This document shows, piece by piece, positions 1-6,217 of a stretch of DNA of 6,499 nucleotides (its first letter is position 1; each line of letters starts with the position of its first letter). Source of the stretch: Alphaproteobacteria bacterium. Its GTDB lineage: Bacteria; Pseudomonadota; Alphaproteobacteria; Rs-D84. The stretch lies in NCBI GenBank assembly GCA_017642625.1, contig JAGCOQ010000098.1, positions 1 to 6,499 on the forward strand, written 5' to 3'. The translations under genes and the position numbers were made by a program. Below the pieces are notes generated by a model. The model saw only the letters and a program-made list of their open reading frames with translations. It did no database searches and was not told the DNA's origin.

Positions 1-285
1 CCCATCGTCCCGCGTTGCGTCCAATATCGCATGGCGGGCGACAAAAACATAGTCCATATCGGGCAACAACAGCCCTTCGTTAAACCGCACCCAATCGCGC
101 AACAGACGCTTTGCCCGATTGCGTTGGGTCGCCAATTTAAACGTTCTTTTGGTCGCAACAACCCCATAACGCGCGTCATTCGGTATCGCGCATGGCTTCA
201 TACGCGCAAAAAACAGTGCCGAACGCGCCACAGGATTGTCGTCGGTCATAATAAAATCTTTATGATTCTTTATAGTGTCTCGCAT
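1..285 (-). CDS. rnpA: Ribonuclease P protein component, 3' end outside window
   Basis: Protein subunit of RNase P; it binds the catalytic RNA and helps remove 5' leaders from pre-tRNAs. Read on the minus strand, 95 codons are visible and the frame stays open to the window edge. The diagnostic RNR box, QRNRAKRLLRDWVR, lies at about residues 57-70, preceded by GVVATKRTFKLAT, which matches the family's strand before the RNR helix. An N-terminal IKNHKDF at residues 5-11 aligns with the conserved first helix (LKKxxDF in other RnpAs), which supports the ATG at 285. A second in-frame ATG at 249 would delete that helix. Neither ATG has a strong ribosome-binding site. The family is about 110-130 residues, so perhaps 20-30 are missing. 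rpmH, the usual upstream neighbour, is absent: mreB lies divergently 111 bp away. Identification is by motif and confident; the start is less so. Confidence 0.9.
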   Translation of the reverse strand, partial: MRDTIKNHKDFIMTDDNPVARSALFFARMKPCAIPNDARYGVVATKRTFKLATQRNRAKRLLRDWVRFNEGLLLPDMDYVFVARHAILDATRDDG

Positions 286-292
286 GAACTTT

Positions 293-319
293 ATGATACC
301 ACAATATAGAAATAATCAA
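293..319 (-). promoter_or_regulatory. Possible rnpA promoter, near-leaderless
   Basis: On the minus strand a TTGATT box (319-314) is followed after 15 bp by TATCAT (298-293), which differs from the -10 consensus at one base. The spacer is short, and the -10 box ends only 7 bp before the rnpA ATG, so transcription would begin almost at the start codon. That would fit the absence of a clear ribosome-binding site, but the AT-rich context makes chance matches easy. Confidence 0.25.
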
Positions 320-337
320 ACTTTTTTATCTGGCACC

Positions 338-366
338 TTGATTTTTTGCCAAACCCGTTTTATAGT
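338..366 (+). promoter_or_regulatory. Predicted sigma70-type promoter of mreB
   Basis: A -35 box TTGATT (338-343) and a -10 box TATAGT (361-366) are separated by an ideal 17 bp spacer. The expected transcription start near 373 gives a leader of about 25 nt. The leader contains a run of five Gs (386-390) placed 6 nt before the mreB ATG, a suitable ribosome-binding site. Confidence 0.6.
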
Positions 367-393
367 GCAAAAAAATCATTATTTTGGGGGTAA

Positions 394-1446
<1,053 letters not shown>

Positions 1447-1453
1447 TATTTAT

Positions 1454-1482
1454 AAAAAAGACCGGCAAATGCCGGCTTTTTT
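1454..1482. terminator. Bidirectional intrinsic terminator between mreB and the methyltransferase gene
   Basis: A 5-bp GC stem CCGGC (1462-1466) / GCCGG (1471-1475) with an AAAT loop is flanked by six As on the left (1454-1459) and six Ts on the right (1477-1482). It therefore provides a hairpin plus U-tract in both directions. It starts 7 bp after the mreB stop and ends 8 bp before the stop of the convergent minus-strand gene, so it can serve both. Confidence 0.85.
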
Positions 1483-1490
1483 ATTATGCT

Positions 1491-2078
1491 TTATCGTGTG
1501 CGTGGCATCGCACAAAAACAATTTATCTTTCTGATATAGTCCACATCAAAACCATTTTCTTTGAAAGTATTTACCCACCAATTAATCGATTTTATTAAAC
1601 GGTCTTCCTTGTAAAGATCCCACCCCATTTTTTCCGCCGCCTCTATATCTTCGGTTGTGTTGTGTATTGCGAACAACATTTTACAATCACGAAACTTCTG
1701 TAATGCGCGGGGCAATTCTTGTTCCGTAAGATAATACAGGGTCCCATTACAATACGCCAAATCAGACTTTATGGGTGGTACATCCAATATAGATTTTATT
1801 TCAATTTTCTTCTCGGCAAACAATCTTGCAAGGTGTTCGCCTTGACTTGGGTATTCCCTTATGTCTATGCCACGCGCATCCAACCCCAGTTGCCTTGCAC
1901 GATACACAATTTCGCCGGTCGCCGCACCGCAATCAAAAAAAGTTTTTGGCGCATATCCGAAACGTTCTTTGAAAACTTCTGCCAACATGCTGGGTGGCAC
2001 AGAAAACATTGTCCACCGCCCATCATAATCGCGATAGTTATAATGCAAAAAAGGATACTTCTTATAGTAATAATGCAT
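1491..2078 (-). CDS. Small class I SAM-dependent methyltransferase, substrate unknown
   Basis: Predicted to transfer a methyl group from S-adenosylmethionine; the substrate cannot be told. The Rossmann-type glycine motif FFDCGAATGE is at residues 47-56 (counting from the ATG at 2078), followed by an acidic end of strand 2 in GIDI (Asp72), expected to bind the SAM ribose. A later DLAYCNGTLYYLTEQEL segment (from about 96) resembles the motif IV region and following helix of this fold. The C-terminal WWVNTFKENGFDVDYI is like the helix-strand close of such domains. At 195 residues it is a single minimal domain. The N-terminus is very rich in Tyr (7 in the first 18 residues). Two adjacent ATGs exist (2081 and 2078). 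I chose the second because the AGGA site lies 6 nt from it, the spacing seen elsewhere in the window. The gene is transcribed alone, convergent to mreB and divergent from the tRNA region. The fold is fairly certain; no family name is assigned. Confidence 0.75.
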   Translation of the reverse strand: MHYYYKKYPFLHYNYRDYDGRWTMFSVPPSMLAEVFKERFGYAPKTFFDCGAATGEIVYRARQLGLDARGIDIREYPSQGEHLARLFAEKKIEIKSILDVPPIKSDLAYCNGTLYYLTEQELPRALQKFRDCKMLFAIHNTTEDIEAAEKMGWDLYKEDRLIKSINWWVNTFKENGFDVDYIRKINCFCAMPRTR

Positions 2079-2084
2079 CATTAT

Positions 2085-2088
2085 TCCT
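2085..2088 (-). promoter_or_regulatory. Ribosome-binding site deciding the methyltransferase start
   Basis: AGGA on the minus strand lies 3 nt before the first ATG (2081) but 6 nt before the second (2078). Other genes in the window have a 6-nt gap, so initiation at 2078 is favoured. The two products differ by one Met. Confidence 0.55.
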
Positions 2089-2104
2089 GTTTTTTCTAAA
2101 ACGG

Positions 2105-2132
2105 ATATTACTGGCTTTTTTTAGAAAGACAA
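2105..2132 (-). promoter_or_regulatory. Possible promoter of the methyltransferase gene
   Basis: On the minus strand TTGTCT (2132-2127) is followed after 16 bp by TAATAT (2110-2105), a plausible but imperfect -35/-10 pair about 25 bp upstream of the start codon. It lies back to back with the tRNA-Val promoter on the plus strand. Both boxes match consensus at only four of six positions. Confidence 0.35.
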
Positions 2133-2159
2133 GTTTTTATCACCGCTTGAAAATTGCAG

Positions 2160-2187
2160 TTGCAATCTAATTTTTCTCTGATATAAT
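2160..2187 (+). promoter_or_regulatory. Predicted promoter of the tRNA-Val unit
   Basis: TTGCAA (2160-2165), a 16-bp spacer and a perfect TATAAT (2182-2187). The same box pair and spacing occur before metG. The expected start near 2194 is only a few bases before the degenerate tRNA copy at 2200. Transcription of the intact tRNA would pass through that copy, since no other promoter is evident between the two. A second TTGCA word directly precedes the -35 box (2154-2158). Confidence 0.65.
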
Positions 2188-2199
2188 CGCCTTTGCTTT

Positions 2200-2272
2200 G
2201 GGTGGTTAGCTCAGTTGGAGAACCGCGTCACGTTGACATCATGGTGGTCGTTGGTTTCCAGCACGAGAACAC
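2200..2272 (+). pseudogene. Degenerate tRNA-Val(GAC) copy
   Basis: This is a decayed tandem copy of the intact tRNA-Val that follows 88 bp later. Bases 2200-2218 are identical to the first 19 nt of the intact gene, 2227-2240 are identical through the anticodon (GAC at 2235-2237), and 2241-2256 differ at two positions. The 3' strand of the D stem is replaced by eight unrelated bases, so the D arm cannot form properly. One anticodon-stem pair becomes C-A. The T-arm 3' side and the 3' acceptor strand are scrambled, and there is no CCA. It cannot fold as a cloverleaf and should not be charged. The right end is uncertain because similarity fades after 2256. It lies between the promoter and the intact tRNA and is probably co-transcribed. 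A local assembly error is an alternative explanation. Confidence 0.7.
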
Positions 2273-2287
2273 TTGAAAAACAAATCT

Positions 2288-2364
2288 GGGTGGTTAGCTC
2301 AGTTGGCTAGAGCGTCACGTTGACATCGTGGAGGTCGTTGGTTCGAGCCCAATACCACCCACCA
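2288..2364 (+). tRNA. tRNA-Val (anticodon GAC), CCA encoded
   Basis: A complete cloverleaf can be drawn. The acceptor GGGTGGT (2288-2294) pairs with ACCACCC (2354-2360), and the D stem GCTC/GAGC encloses AGTTGGCTA. The anticodon stem 2315-2319/2327-2331 closes a 7-nt loop with GAC at 2322-2324. A 5-nt variable loop follows, then T stem GTTGG/CCAAT with loop TTCGAGC, discriminator A2361 and genomic CCA at 2362-2364. GAC reads the valine codons GUC and GUU. U-G wobble pairs close the anticodon stem and end the T stem; both are tolerated. It is transcribed from the promoter at 2160 through the degenerate copy and ends at the terminator 17 bp downstream. Confidence 0.95.
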
Positions 2365-2380
2365 CTATTTTGGTTGATTT

Positions 2381-2407
2381 AAAAAACCGGCTTTTGCCGG
2401 CTTTTTT
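2381..2407. terminator. Bidirectional intrinsic terminator after tRNA-Val
   Basis: CCGGC (2387-2391) / GCCGG (2396-2400) with a TTTT loop, six As before (2381-2386) and six Ts after (2402-2407). It serves the tRNA on the plus strand and the convergent gene on the minus strand, whose stop codon (2408-2406) overlaps the T-run. The right half is identical over 15 nt to the terminator after mreB. Confidence 0.85.
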
Positions 2408-2870
2408 ATTTCGTTTTTGCATAAACGGCAAAGCGACTGGGGGCCGCATTTGTGCGAAACAGGTTTATTGCACGCATAACACCGGTTGCCGCCTTTAACT
2501 GAATTGTTTTGTTCAATTTCAAAAGCTTTTCCCAAACTTGTTCTTTTGAGCCTTGTTCTGAATAACTTTGTGATGAAACAGAAACCAACGCATCCAACAA
2601 ACGCATTCTTGGTGAATATATGTCCGTTAAACTGTTCAAATCAGACAAGTAATTCATCAAGGTGTTTGCATCATTAGGGTCAGAATTGATTTCAAAAAAA
2701 CCCGCTGGATCCTTTGCAACTTCGCGCAGGAACAGCATATCGCGCTGTATTTTTTCATATTCTGTCACGGTTTTCTTGCTTTTTTCTTGTTCTATTTTTG
2801 CCTCTATAATCTTTACAATCGCGCCGTATGCCGATTTAATAGTCGCATCAATATCTATTGCTTGTTTCAT
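2406..2870 (-). CDS. Hypothetical protein, helical, 154 residues
   Basis: Not recognised. The predicted product has no signal peptide, no membrane segment and no Cys. The first 55 residues look strongly helical, and a Lys/Glu-rich stretch around residues 22-48 could form a coiled coil. A Pro/Gly break (KDPAGFF, about 52-58) leads to an Asp/Asn-rich turn. A second helical part follows, with LMNYLSDLNSLTDIY and a basic C-terminus ending AVYAKTK. The start is the ATG at 2870. A TTG codon immediately before it is in frame, but the AAAGGA site lies 6 nt from the ATG and only 3 nt from the TTG. The reading frame, ribosome-binding site and shared convergent terminator support a real gene. It stands alone, divergent from metG with 124 bp between. 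No convincing promoter of its own was found. A small cytoplasmic structural or adaptor protein is possible, but this is only a guess from composition. Confidence 0.75.
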   Translation of the reverse strand: MKQAIDIDATIKSAYGAIVKIIEAKIEQEKSKKTVTEYEKIQRDMLFLREVAKDPAGFFEINSDPNDANTLMNYLSDLNSLTDIYSPRMRLLDALVSVSSQSYSEQGSKEQVWEKLLKLNKTIQLKAATGVMRAINLFRTNAAPSRFAVYAKTK

Positions 2871-2876
2871 CAAAAA

Positions 2877-2882
2877 TCCTTT
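2877..2882 (-). promoter_or_regulatory. Ribosome-binding site deciding the start of the hypothetical gene
   Basis: AAAGGA on the minus strand lies 6 nt before the ATG at 2870 and 3 nt before an in-frame TTG at 2873, so the ATG is preferred. The same hexamer with the same spacing precedes the genes starting at 5597 and 6218. Confidence 0.7.
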
Positions 2883-2938
2883 TGAACCGGCGACACTCTA
2901 ACATGTTTTTTCGGTTTTTCCATATTTTTATGTGTTTC

Positions 2939-2966
2939 TTGCAATCCCTATATTTTACTTTATAAT
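2939..2966 (+). promoter_or_regulatory. Predicted promoter of metG-queH
   Basis: TTGCAA (2939-2944), a 16-bp spacer and a perfect TATAAT (2961-2966), the same arrangement as the tRNA-Val promoter. The start near 2973 gives a short leader of about 22 nt with GGGG 6 nt before the metG ATG. The leader is too short for a T-box or riboswitch, so no leader-based control is visible. Confidence 0.65.
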
Positions 2967-2994
2967 TGGTCTGTATTTGATAATGGGGTGAATT

Positions 2995-4980
2995 ATGGCA
3001 AAGAAATATTTGATTACATCGGCGTTGCCTTATGTTAATGGCGAATTACATTTGGGTCATTTGGTTGGTTGTTGGTTGCCGTCTGATGTATATGCGCGTT
3101 TTTGTCGCGCACAGGGTCGTGATGTATTGTTTATCTGTGGCGCAGACGAACACGGAACAACCGCGGTCGTTGGTGCGGCAAAAGAAAATATGCCTGTTAT
3201 CGAATACAATAACAAATATTATGAAAAGCACTTGCGTGCGATGCGCGATTTCAACCTGTCGTTCGATTTATATGGTCGCACCCATACGGAATTACAGGAA
3301 AAACTGATTCATGATTTATTTACGCGTCTTGATGCCCAAGGGTTAATAGAAGAACGCGAAACAATTCAACCTTTTTCCGTTGATGACAATATGTTTTTAG
3401 CCGACAGACAACTTGTCGGCACATGCCCAAAGTGTGGTTATGAAAATGCGCGTGGCGACCAATGTGATAAGTGCAGTGCAACATATGAAGCAACTGAATT
3501 AAAGAATCCACGCTCGACAATTTCGGGTTCAACCAATATTGAAATGCGCCCGACAAAGAACCTGTTCTTTTTAGCGTCCAAGATGCAGAGCGAATGGCAA
3601 AAATGGTTATCAACACATGCACCAAAGTGGTCAAAAACAGCGTCGGCTATTGCACGCGGTTGGGCAAACGAAGGATTGCGCGACACATCAATTACCCGCG
3701 ATTTATCATGGGGTATTTCGGTGAATAAAGCGGGTTATGAAAATAAAGTTTTCTATGTTTGGTTTGATGCGCCATGGGGCTATGTTTCCATCTCTCAGGC
3801 TGCAAATAAAAACTGGGCGGACTGGTGGAAAAATGATGCTGCATATTATGCGCAGTTTATGGGTAAAGATAATGTAAAGTTTCATGCAGTATTTTTCCCT
3901 GAACAACAACTTGCTATGCATGATGGTTGGAAAACCGTTGATATGCTTAAATCCATGAACTATTTGAATTTCGAAGGTGGCAAGTTTTCAAAATCACAAA
4001 ATCGTGGCGTATTTTTAGAAGATGCTATTTCAATCGCGTCTGCTGATTGTTGGCGTTATGCGTTGATGGCATCGGCACCTGAAACAGATGACAATGACTT
4101 TACATTTGAACGTTTCGCAGATGTTGTGAACAAAGATTTGAACGGTATGTTGGGAAACTTTGTTTCTCGTGTTTGTAAATTAACCGCGAAAAACTTTGGG
4201 GACACGGTTCCGGCATCCGACGGTTTTGATAAAGATTTAGAAAAGCAATTAAATGAAAAGATTGCCGAATTAACAACCGCACTGGATGCGTGCGAATTTC
4301 GCGCGGCGATTGTCGCGTTGCGTTCGTTGTATGCGATTGGCAATGAATATATGACAATCAAAGAGCCATGGACATTGGTTAAAAACGGCGATATGGAATC
4401 GGCGGGCGCAGTGTTAAATAACTGCTTCCAACTTATCGATTTATATGCACGTGTTTCCGCACCGTTTATACCGGATGCATCCGCAAAGATGCAAAATATA
4501 TTCGCGAACAAACATGATTTGTCTTGGCCAGCAAAGTTTGAAGCACGCATTGCGAATGGCGAAAAATTCACTGTGCCGGAAAATCTGTTCAACCGCATTG
4601 ATGACGAAACGGTTGCGGCATTGATTGAACGTTTTGTTCCCAAAAAAGAAAACAAAATTGTCCCAACGATTGCAAAAATTACCGCGGTCAAAAATCATGA
4701 AAGCCGCGATAACCTGCACATACTGACGGTCAATGATGGCAATCAAGATTTACAAATTGTATGTGGTGCGCCAAATGTTCGTGTGGGATTAACTGGGGTT
4801 TTGGCACCGGTTGGCTGCTTGTTGCCGGGACAAAAGAAGCCAATTTCACAACGCACCGTTGCCGGTGTGGAAAGTTTCGGCATGATGTGCAGTGCCGCAG
4901 AATTGGGTATCGGCGACAATGGTGATGAAATTGTTGAACTGGATAAAAACGCAAAAATCGGTGATGAATATAAAAAATAA
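2995..4980 (+). CDS. metG: Methionyl-tRNA synthetase with C-terminal PheT-like tRNA-binding domain
   Basis: Cytoplasmic class I synthetase that charges initiator and elongator tRNA-Met with methionine using ATP. At 661 residues it is near the length of the E. coli enzyme (677). The HIGH motif is HLGH at 19-22 within ALPYVNGELHLGHLVG. The zinc knuckle in the connective domain has four Cys, 144, 147, 157 and 160 (CPKC...CDKC). The KMSKS loop reads KFSKS at 330-334. RDLSWG and FVSRVCKLT-type segments fit MetRS. From about residue 555 there is an OB-fold tRNA-binding domain. Its IVCGAPNVRVG, PGQKKPISQRTVAGVES and GMMCSAAELGIGD segments match the N-terminal domain of PheRS beta and YtpR rather than the usual MetRS C-terminal domain. 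The start has GGGG 6 nt upstream. The stop overlaps queH by 17 nt. MetRS identity is certain; the domain's affinity is read by eye. Confidence 0.97.
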   Translation: MAKKYLITSALPYVNGELHLGHLVGCWLPSDVYARFCRAQGRDVLFICGADEHGTTAVVGAAKENMPVIEYNNKYYEKHLRAMRDFNLSFDLYGRTHTELQEKLIHDLFTRLDAQGLIEERETIQPFSVDDNMFLADRQLVGTCPKCGYENARGDQCDKCSATYEATELKNPRSTISGSTNIEMRPTKNLFFLASKMQSEWQKWLSTHAPKWSKTASAIARGWANEGLRDTSITRDLSWGISVNKAGYENKVFYVWFDAPWGYVSISQAANKNWADWWKNDAAYYAQFMGKDNVKFHAVFFPEQQLAMHDGWKTVDMLKSMNYLNFEGGKFSKSQNRGVFLEDAISIASADCWRYALMASAPETDDNDFTFERFADVVNKDLNGMLGNFVSRVCKLTAKNFGDTVPASDGFDKDLEKQLNEKIAELTTALDACEFRAAIVALRSLYAIGNEYMTIKEPWTLVKNGDMESAGAVLNNCFQLIDLYARVSAPFIPDASAKMQNIFANKHDLSWPAKFEARIANGEKFTVPENLFNRIDDETVAALIERFVPKKENKIVPTIAKITAVKNHESRDNLHILTVNDGNQDLQIVCGAPNVRVGLTGVLAPVGCLLPGQKKPISQRTVAGVESFGMMCSAAELGIGDNGDEIVELDKNAKIGDEYKK

Positions 4981-5548
4981 AATCAAACTTGTTTTAGCAT
5001 CTTGTTGTGCGCCATGCAGTGCGGGCGCAATAAAGCAACTGGCCGATGGTGATATCGCCGGTGTTGATGATTTTATTGTTCTGTTTTATAACCCGAATAT
5101 TTTTCCAAATGAAGAATATTTAAAACGCATGAACGAGCAAATTAAGTATTGCGAAGAATTGGGTGTAAAATATGCCGTTGGCGATTGGGATCATGACGCG
5201 TGGAAAAATGCTGTGCGTGGTCTGGAAAACGAACCGGAACGGGGTCGCCGTTGTGATGTTTGTTTTGCTTACCGTTTTGCCTATGCGCGCGATTTCGCAA
5301 TTAAGAACGGATTTAACGCGGTCGCATCTGTGTTCGGTGTATCAAAACACAAAGATCAGGCCCAGGTAGATGCCGCCGCAAAACGCGCATTGGGCGACAT
5401 TGAATATATTCCAATTCGTTGGGACGAAAACCTGCGCCAATCGATTGGTCGCGTATCCAACTTTTATCGTCAAAATTATTGCGGGTGCGAATTCAGTTTT
5501 CGCAAAAACGCACAACCAGCAAAAGAAATTGTTTTGGTTGCGAAATAG
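4964..5548 (+). CDS. queH: Epoxyqueuosine reductase QueH
   Basis: Catalyses the last step of queuosine synthesis, reducing epoxyqueuosine to queuosine at position 34 of GUN-anticodon tRNAs. It is a non-homologous alternative to QueG. From the ATG at 4964 the product is 194 residues. Family cysteine motifs are present: SCCAPC with Cys14, 15 and 18; RRCDVC with Cys97 and 100; YCGCEFS with Cys173 and 175, expected to bind the metal or iron-sulfur centre. FYNPNIFPNEEYLKR (41-55) and the FGVSKHKDQAQV stretch (124-135) also fit proteobacterial QueH. An upstream in-frame ATG at 4892 would add 24 residues lying wholly inside metG and absent from the family, so 4964 is preferred. It has only a weak ribosome-binding site (CGGTG next to the ATG). 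The 17-nt overlap with metG suggests translational coupling. No separate promoter or terminator lies between the two. Confidence 0.93.
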   Translation: MNIKNKIKLVLASCCAPCSAGAIKQLADGDIAGVDDFIVLFYNPNIFPNEEYLKRMNEQIKYCEELGVKYAVGDWDHDAWKNAVRGLENEPERGRRCDVCFAYRFAYARDFAIKNGFNAVASVFGVSKHKDQAQVDAAAKRALGDIEYIPIRWDENLRQSIGRVSNFYRQNYCGCEFSFRKNAQPAKEIVLVAK

Positions 5549-5566
5549 GCTCCAGCGCACTATAAT
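5538..5566 (+). promoter_or_regulatory. Predicted promoter of the unknown gene and fabD
   Basis: TTGCGA (5538-5543), a 17-bp spacer and a perfect TATAAT (5561-5566). The -35 box lies in the last codons of queH and spans to within 3 nt of the end of its stop codon. The start near 5573 leaves a leader of about 24 nt with AAGGA. No hairpin terminator is seen after queH, so readthrough from the metG promoter is also possible. Confidence 0.6.
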
Positions 5567-5596
5567 TCTTATAAAGAAACCCAAAAAGGACATAAA

Positions 5597-6202
5597 ATGA
5601 ATTTGGTTCACGAAGTTACATTTAATTATACAATCACCCCCGCACAATTGGGTTGTTTCGTATATACCCAAAACGGCGAAGTCTCATCGCTAAAGGATTT
5701 GCAAAAGGTTATAAAAAGCGTAAAAAACGACTTGCCTTTTATGGTGTGTATTGAACGCAAGGTTAACATTATAAACAAAGACGAACCGATTCCAAAAGAA
5801 ATGCATACCTTGGCATCACGTCTGGGTGGCACAGATGAATATACAACGGTGCACCTTAAAGAACACTTTAATTTTATTGTCGCCGACAATTTGATGTATA
5901 CGAATGATGTTCGCAAAATATTAGAAAAACAATATGGCAATACACTTGATTTAGACAATAAAAGGTTAATAGAAGAAGATCCTGTTTTTTATTCAGGCGT
6001 TGTCCAAGATCATCGTGTTGGATTAAGAGATAAAAACGGGAACCCAACCACACAAACTTTGCGTTGGGTTATATGCCGCAATTTACAACCCAATGACATT
6101 GTGTTAAACAGAAACCTTCGCGAAATATGGCCAAACAAAACTAATAAAGTGCCATCAGAATTAAGAGAAATGCTTGCCAAAACAAAAGAAATTGTTCGTT
6201 AA
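5597..6202 (+). CDS. Hypothetical protein, 201 residues, upstream of fabD
   Basis: Not recognised. It is soluble-looking, with no signal peptide or membrane helix. The N-terminal part alternates hydrophobic and polar residues (HEVTFNYTITPAQLGCFVYT), suggesting beta strands. A lysine-rich helix (about 32-44) and the strand PFMVCIERKVNII follow. A polar middle and the segments EEDPVFYSGVVQDHRVGL and TQTLRWVICRNLQPNDIVL point to another mainly beta part, and a charged helix ends the protein. No catalytic motif stands out. The ATG has AAAAAGGA 6 nt upstream and a strong promoter pair in front, so expression is likely. fabD starts 15 nt after the stop with its own good ribosome-binding site, so the two probably share a transcript. 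The link to fatty-acid synthesis is positional only. Base and codon use look like the neighbours by eye, slightly more AT-rich. Confidence 0.8.
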   Translation: MNLVHEVTFNYTITPAQLGCFVYTQNGEVSSLKDLQKVIKSVKNDLPFMVCIERKVNIINKDEPIPKEMHTLASRLGGTDEYTTVHLKEHFNFIVADNLMYTNDVRKILEKQYGNTLDLDNKRLIEEDPVFYSGVVQDHRVGLRDKNGNPTTQTLRWVICRNLQPNDIVLNRNLREIWPNKTNKVPSELREMLAKTKEIVR

Positions 6203-6217
6203 ACAAAAGGAATAAAT

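Noticed and set aside
31..309. Plus-strand open frame of 92 codons
   Set aside because: It lies antisense to rnpA, whose RNR motif proves the minus frame is coding; it has no ribosome-binding site or family likeness.
2200..2272. A second functional tRNA
   Set aside because: The D arm, T arm and 3' acceptor strand cannot pair and CCA is missing.
2200..2364. Integrase attachment site made by tRNA duplication
   Set aside because: Integration usually duplicates the 3' end of a tRNA gene; here the 5' and middle parts are duplicated, and there is no integrase or phage gene nearby.
2967..2994. T-box or riboswitch leader before metG
   Set aside because: The predicted leader is only about 22 nt, too short for any known tRNA- or SAM-sensing leader.
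2079..2994. Mobile or defence island around the methyltransferase and orphan gene
   Set aside because: No transposase, inverted terminal repeats, restriction partner, toxin or phage gene is visible, and the flanking genes are housekeeping ones.
4056..4691. Minus-strand open frame of 211 codons within metG
   Set aside because: Despite its length it is antisense to conserved MetRS sequence, has the composition of a mirror frame and shows no start signals.
4892..4963. Upstream extension of queH by 24 residues
   Set aside because: The extra residues are a shifted reading of metG's conserved C-terminal domain, and QueH proteins begin close to the SCCAPC motif.
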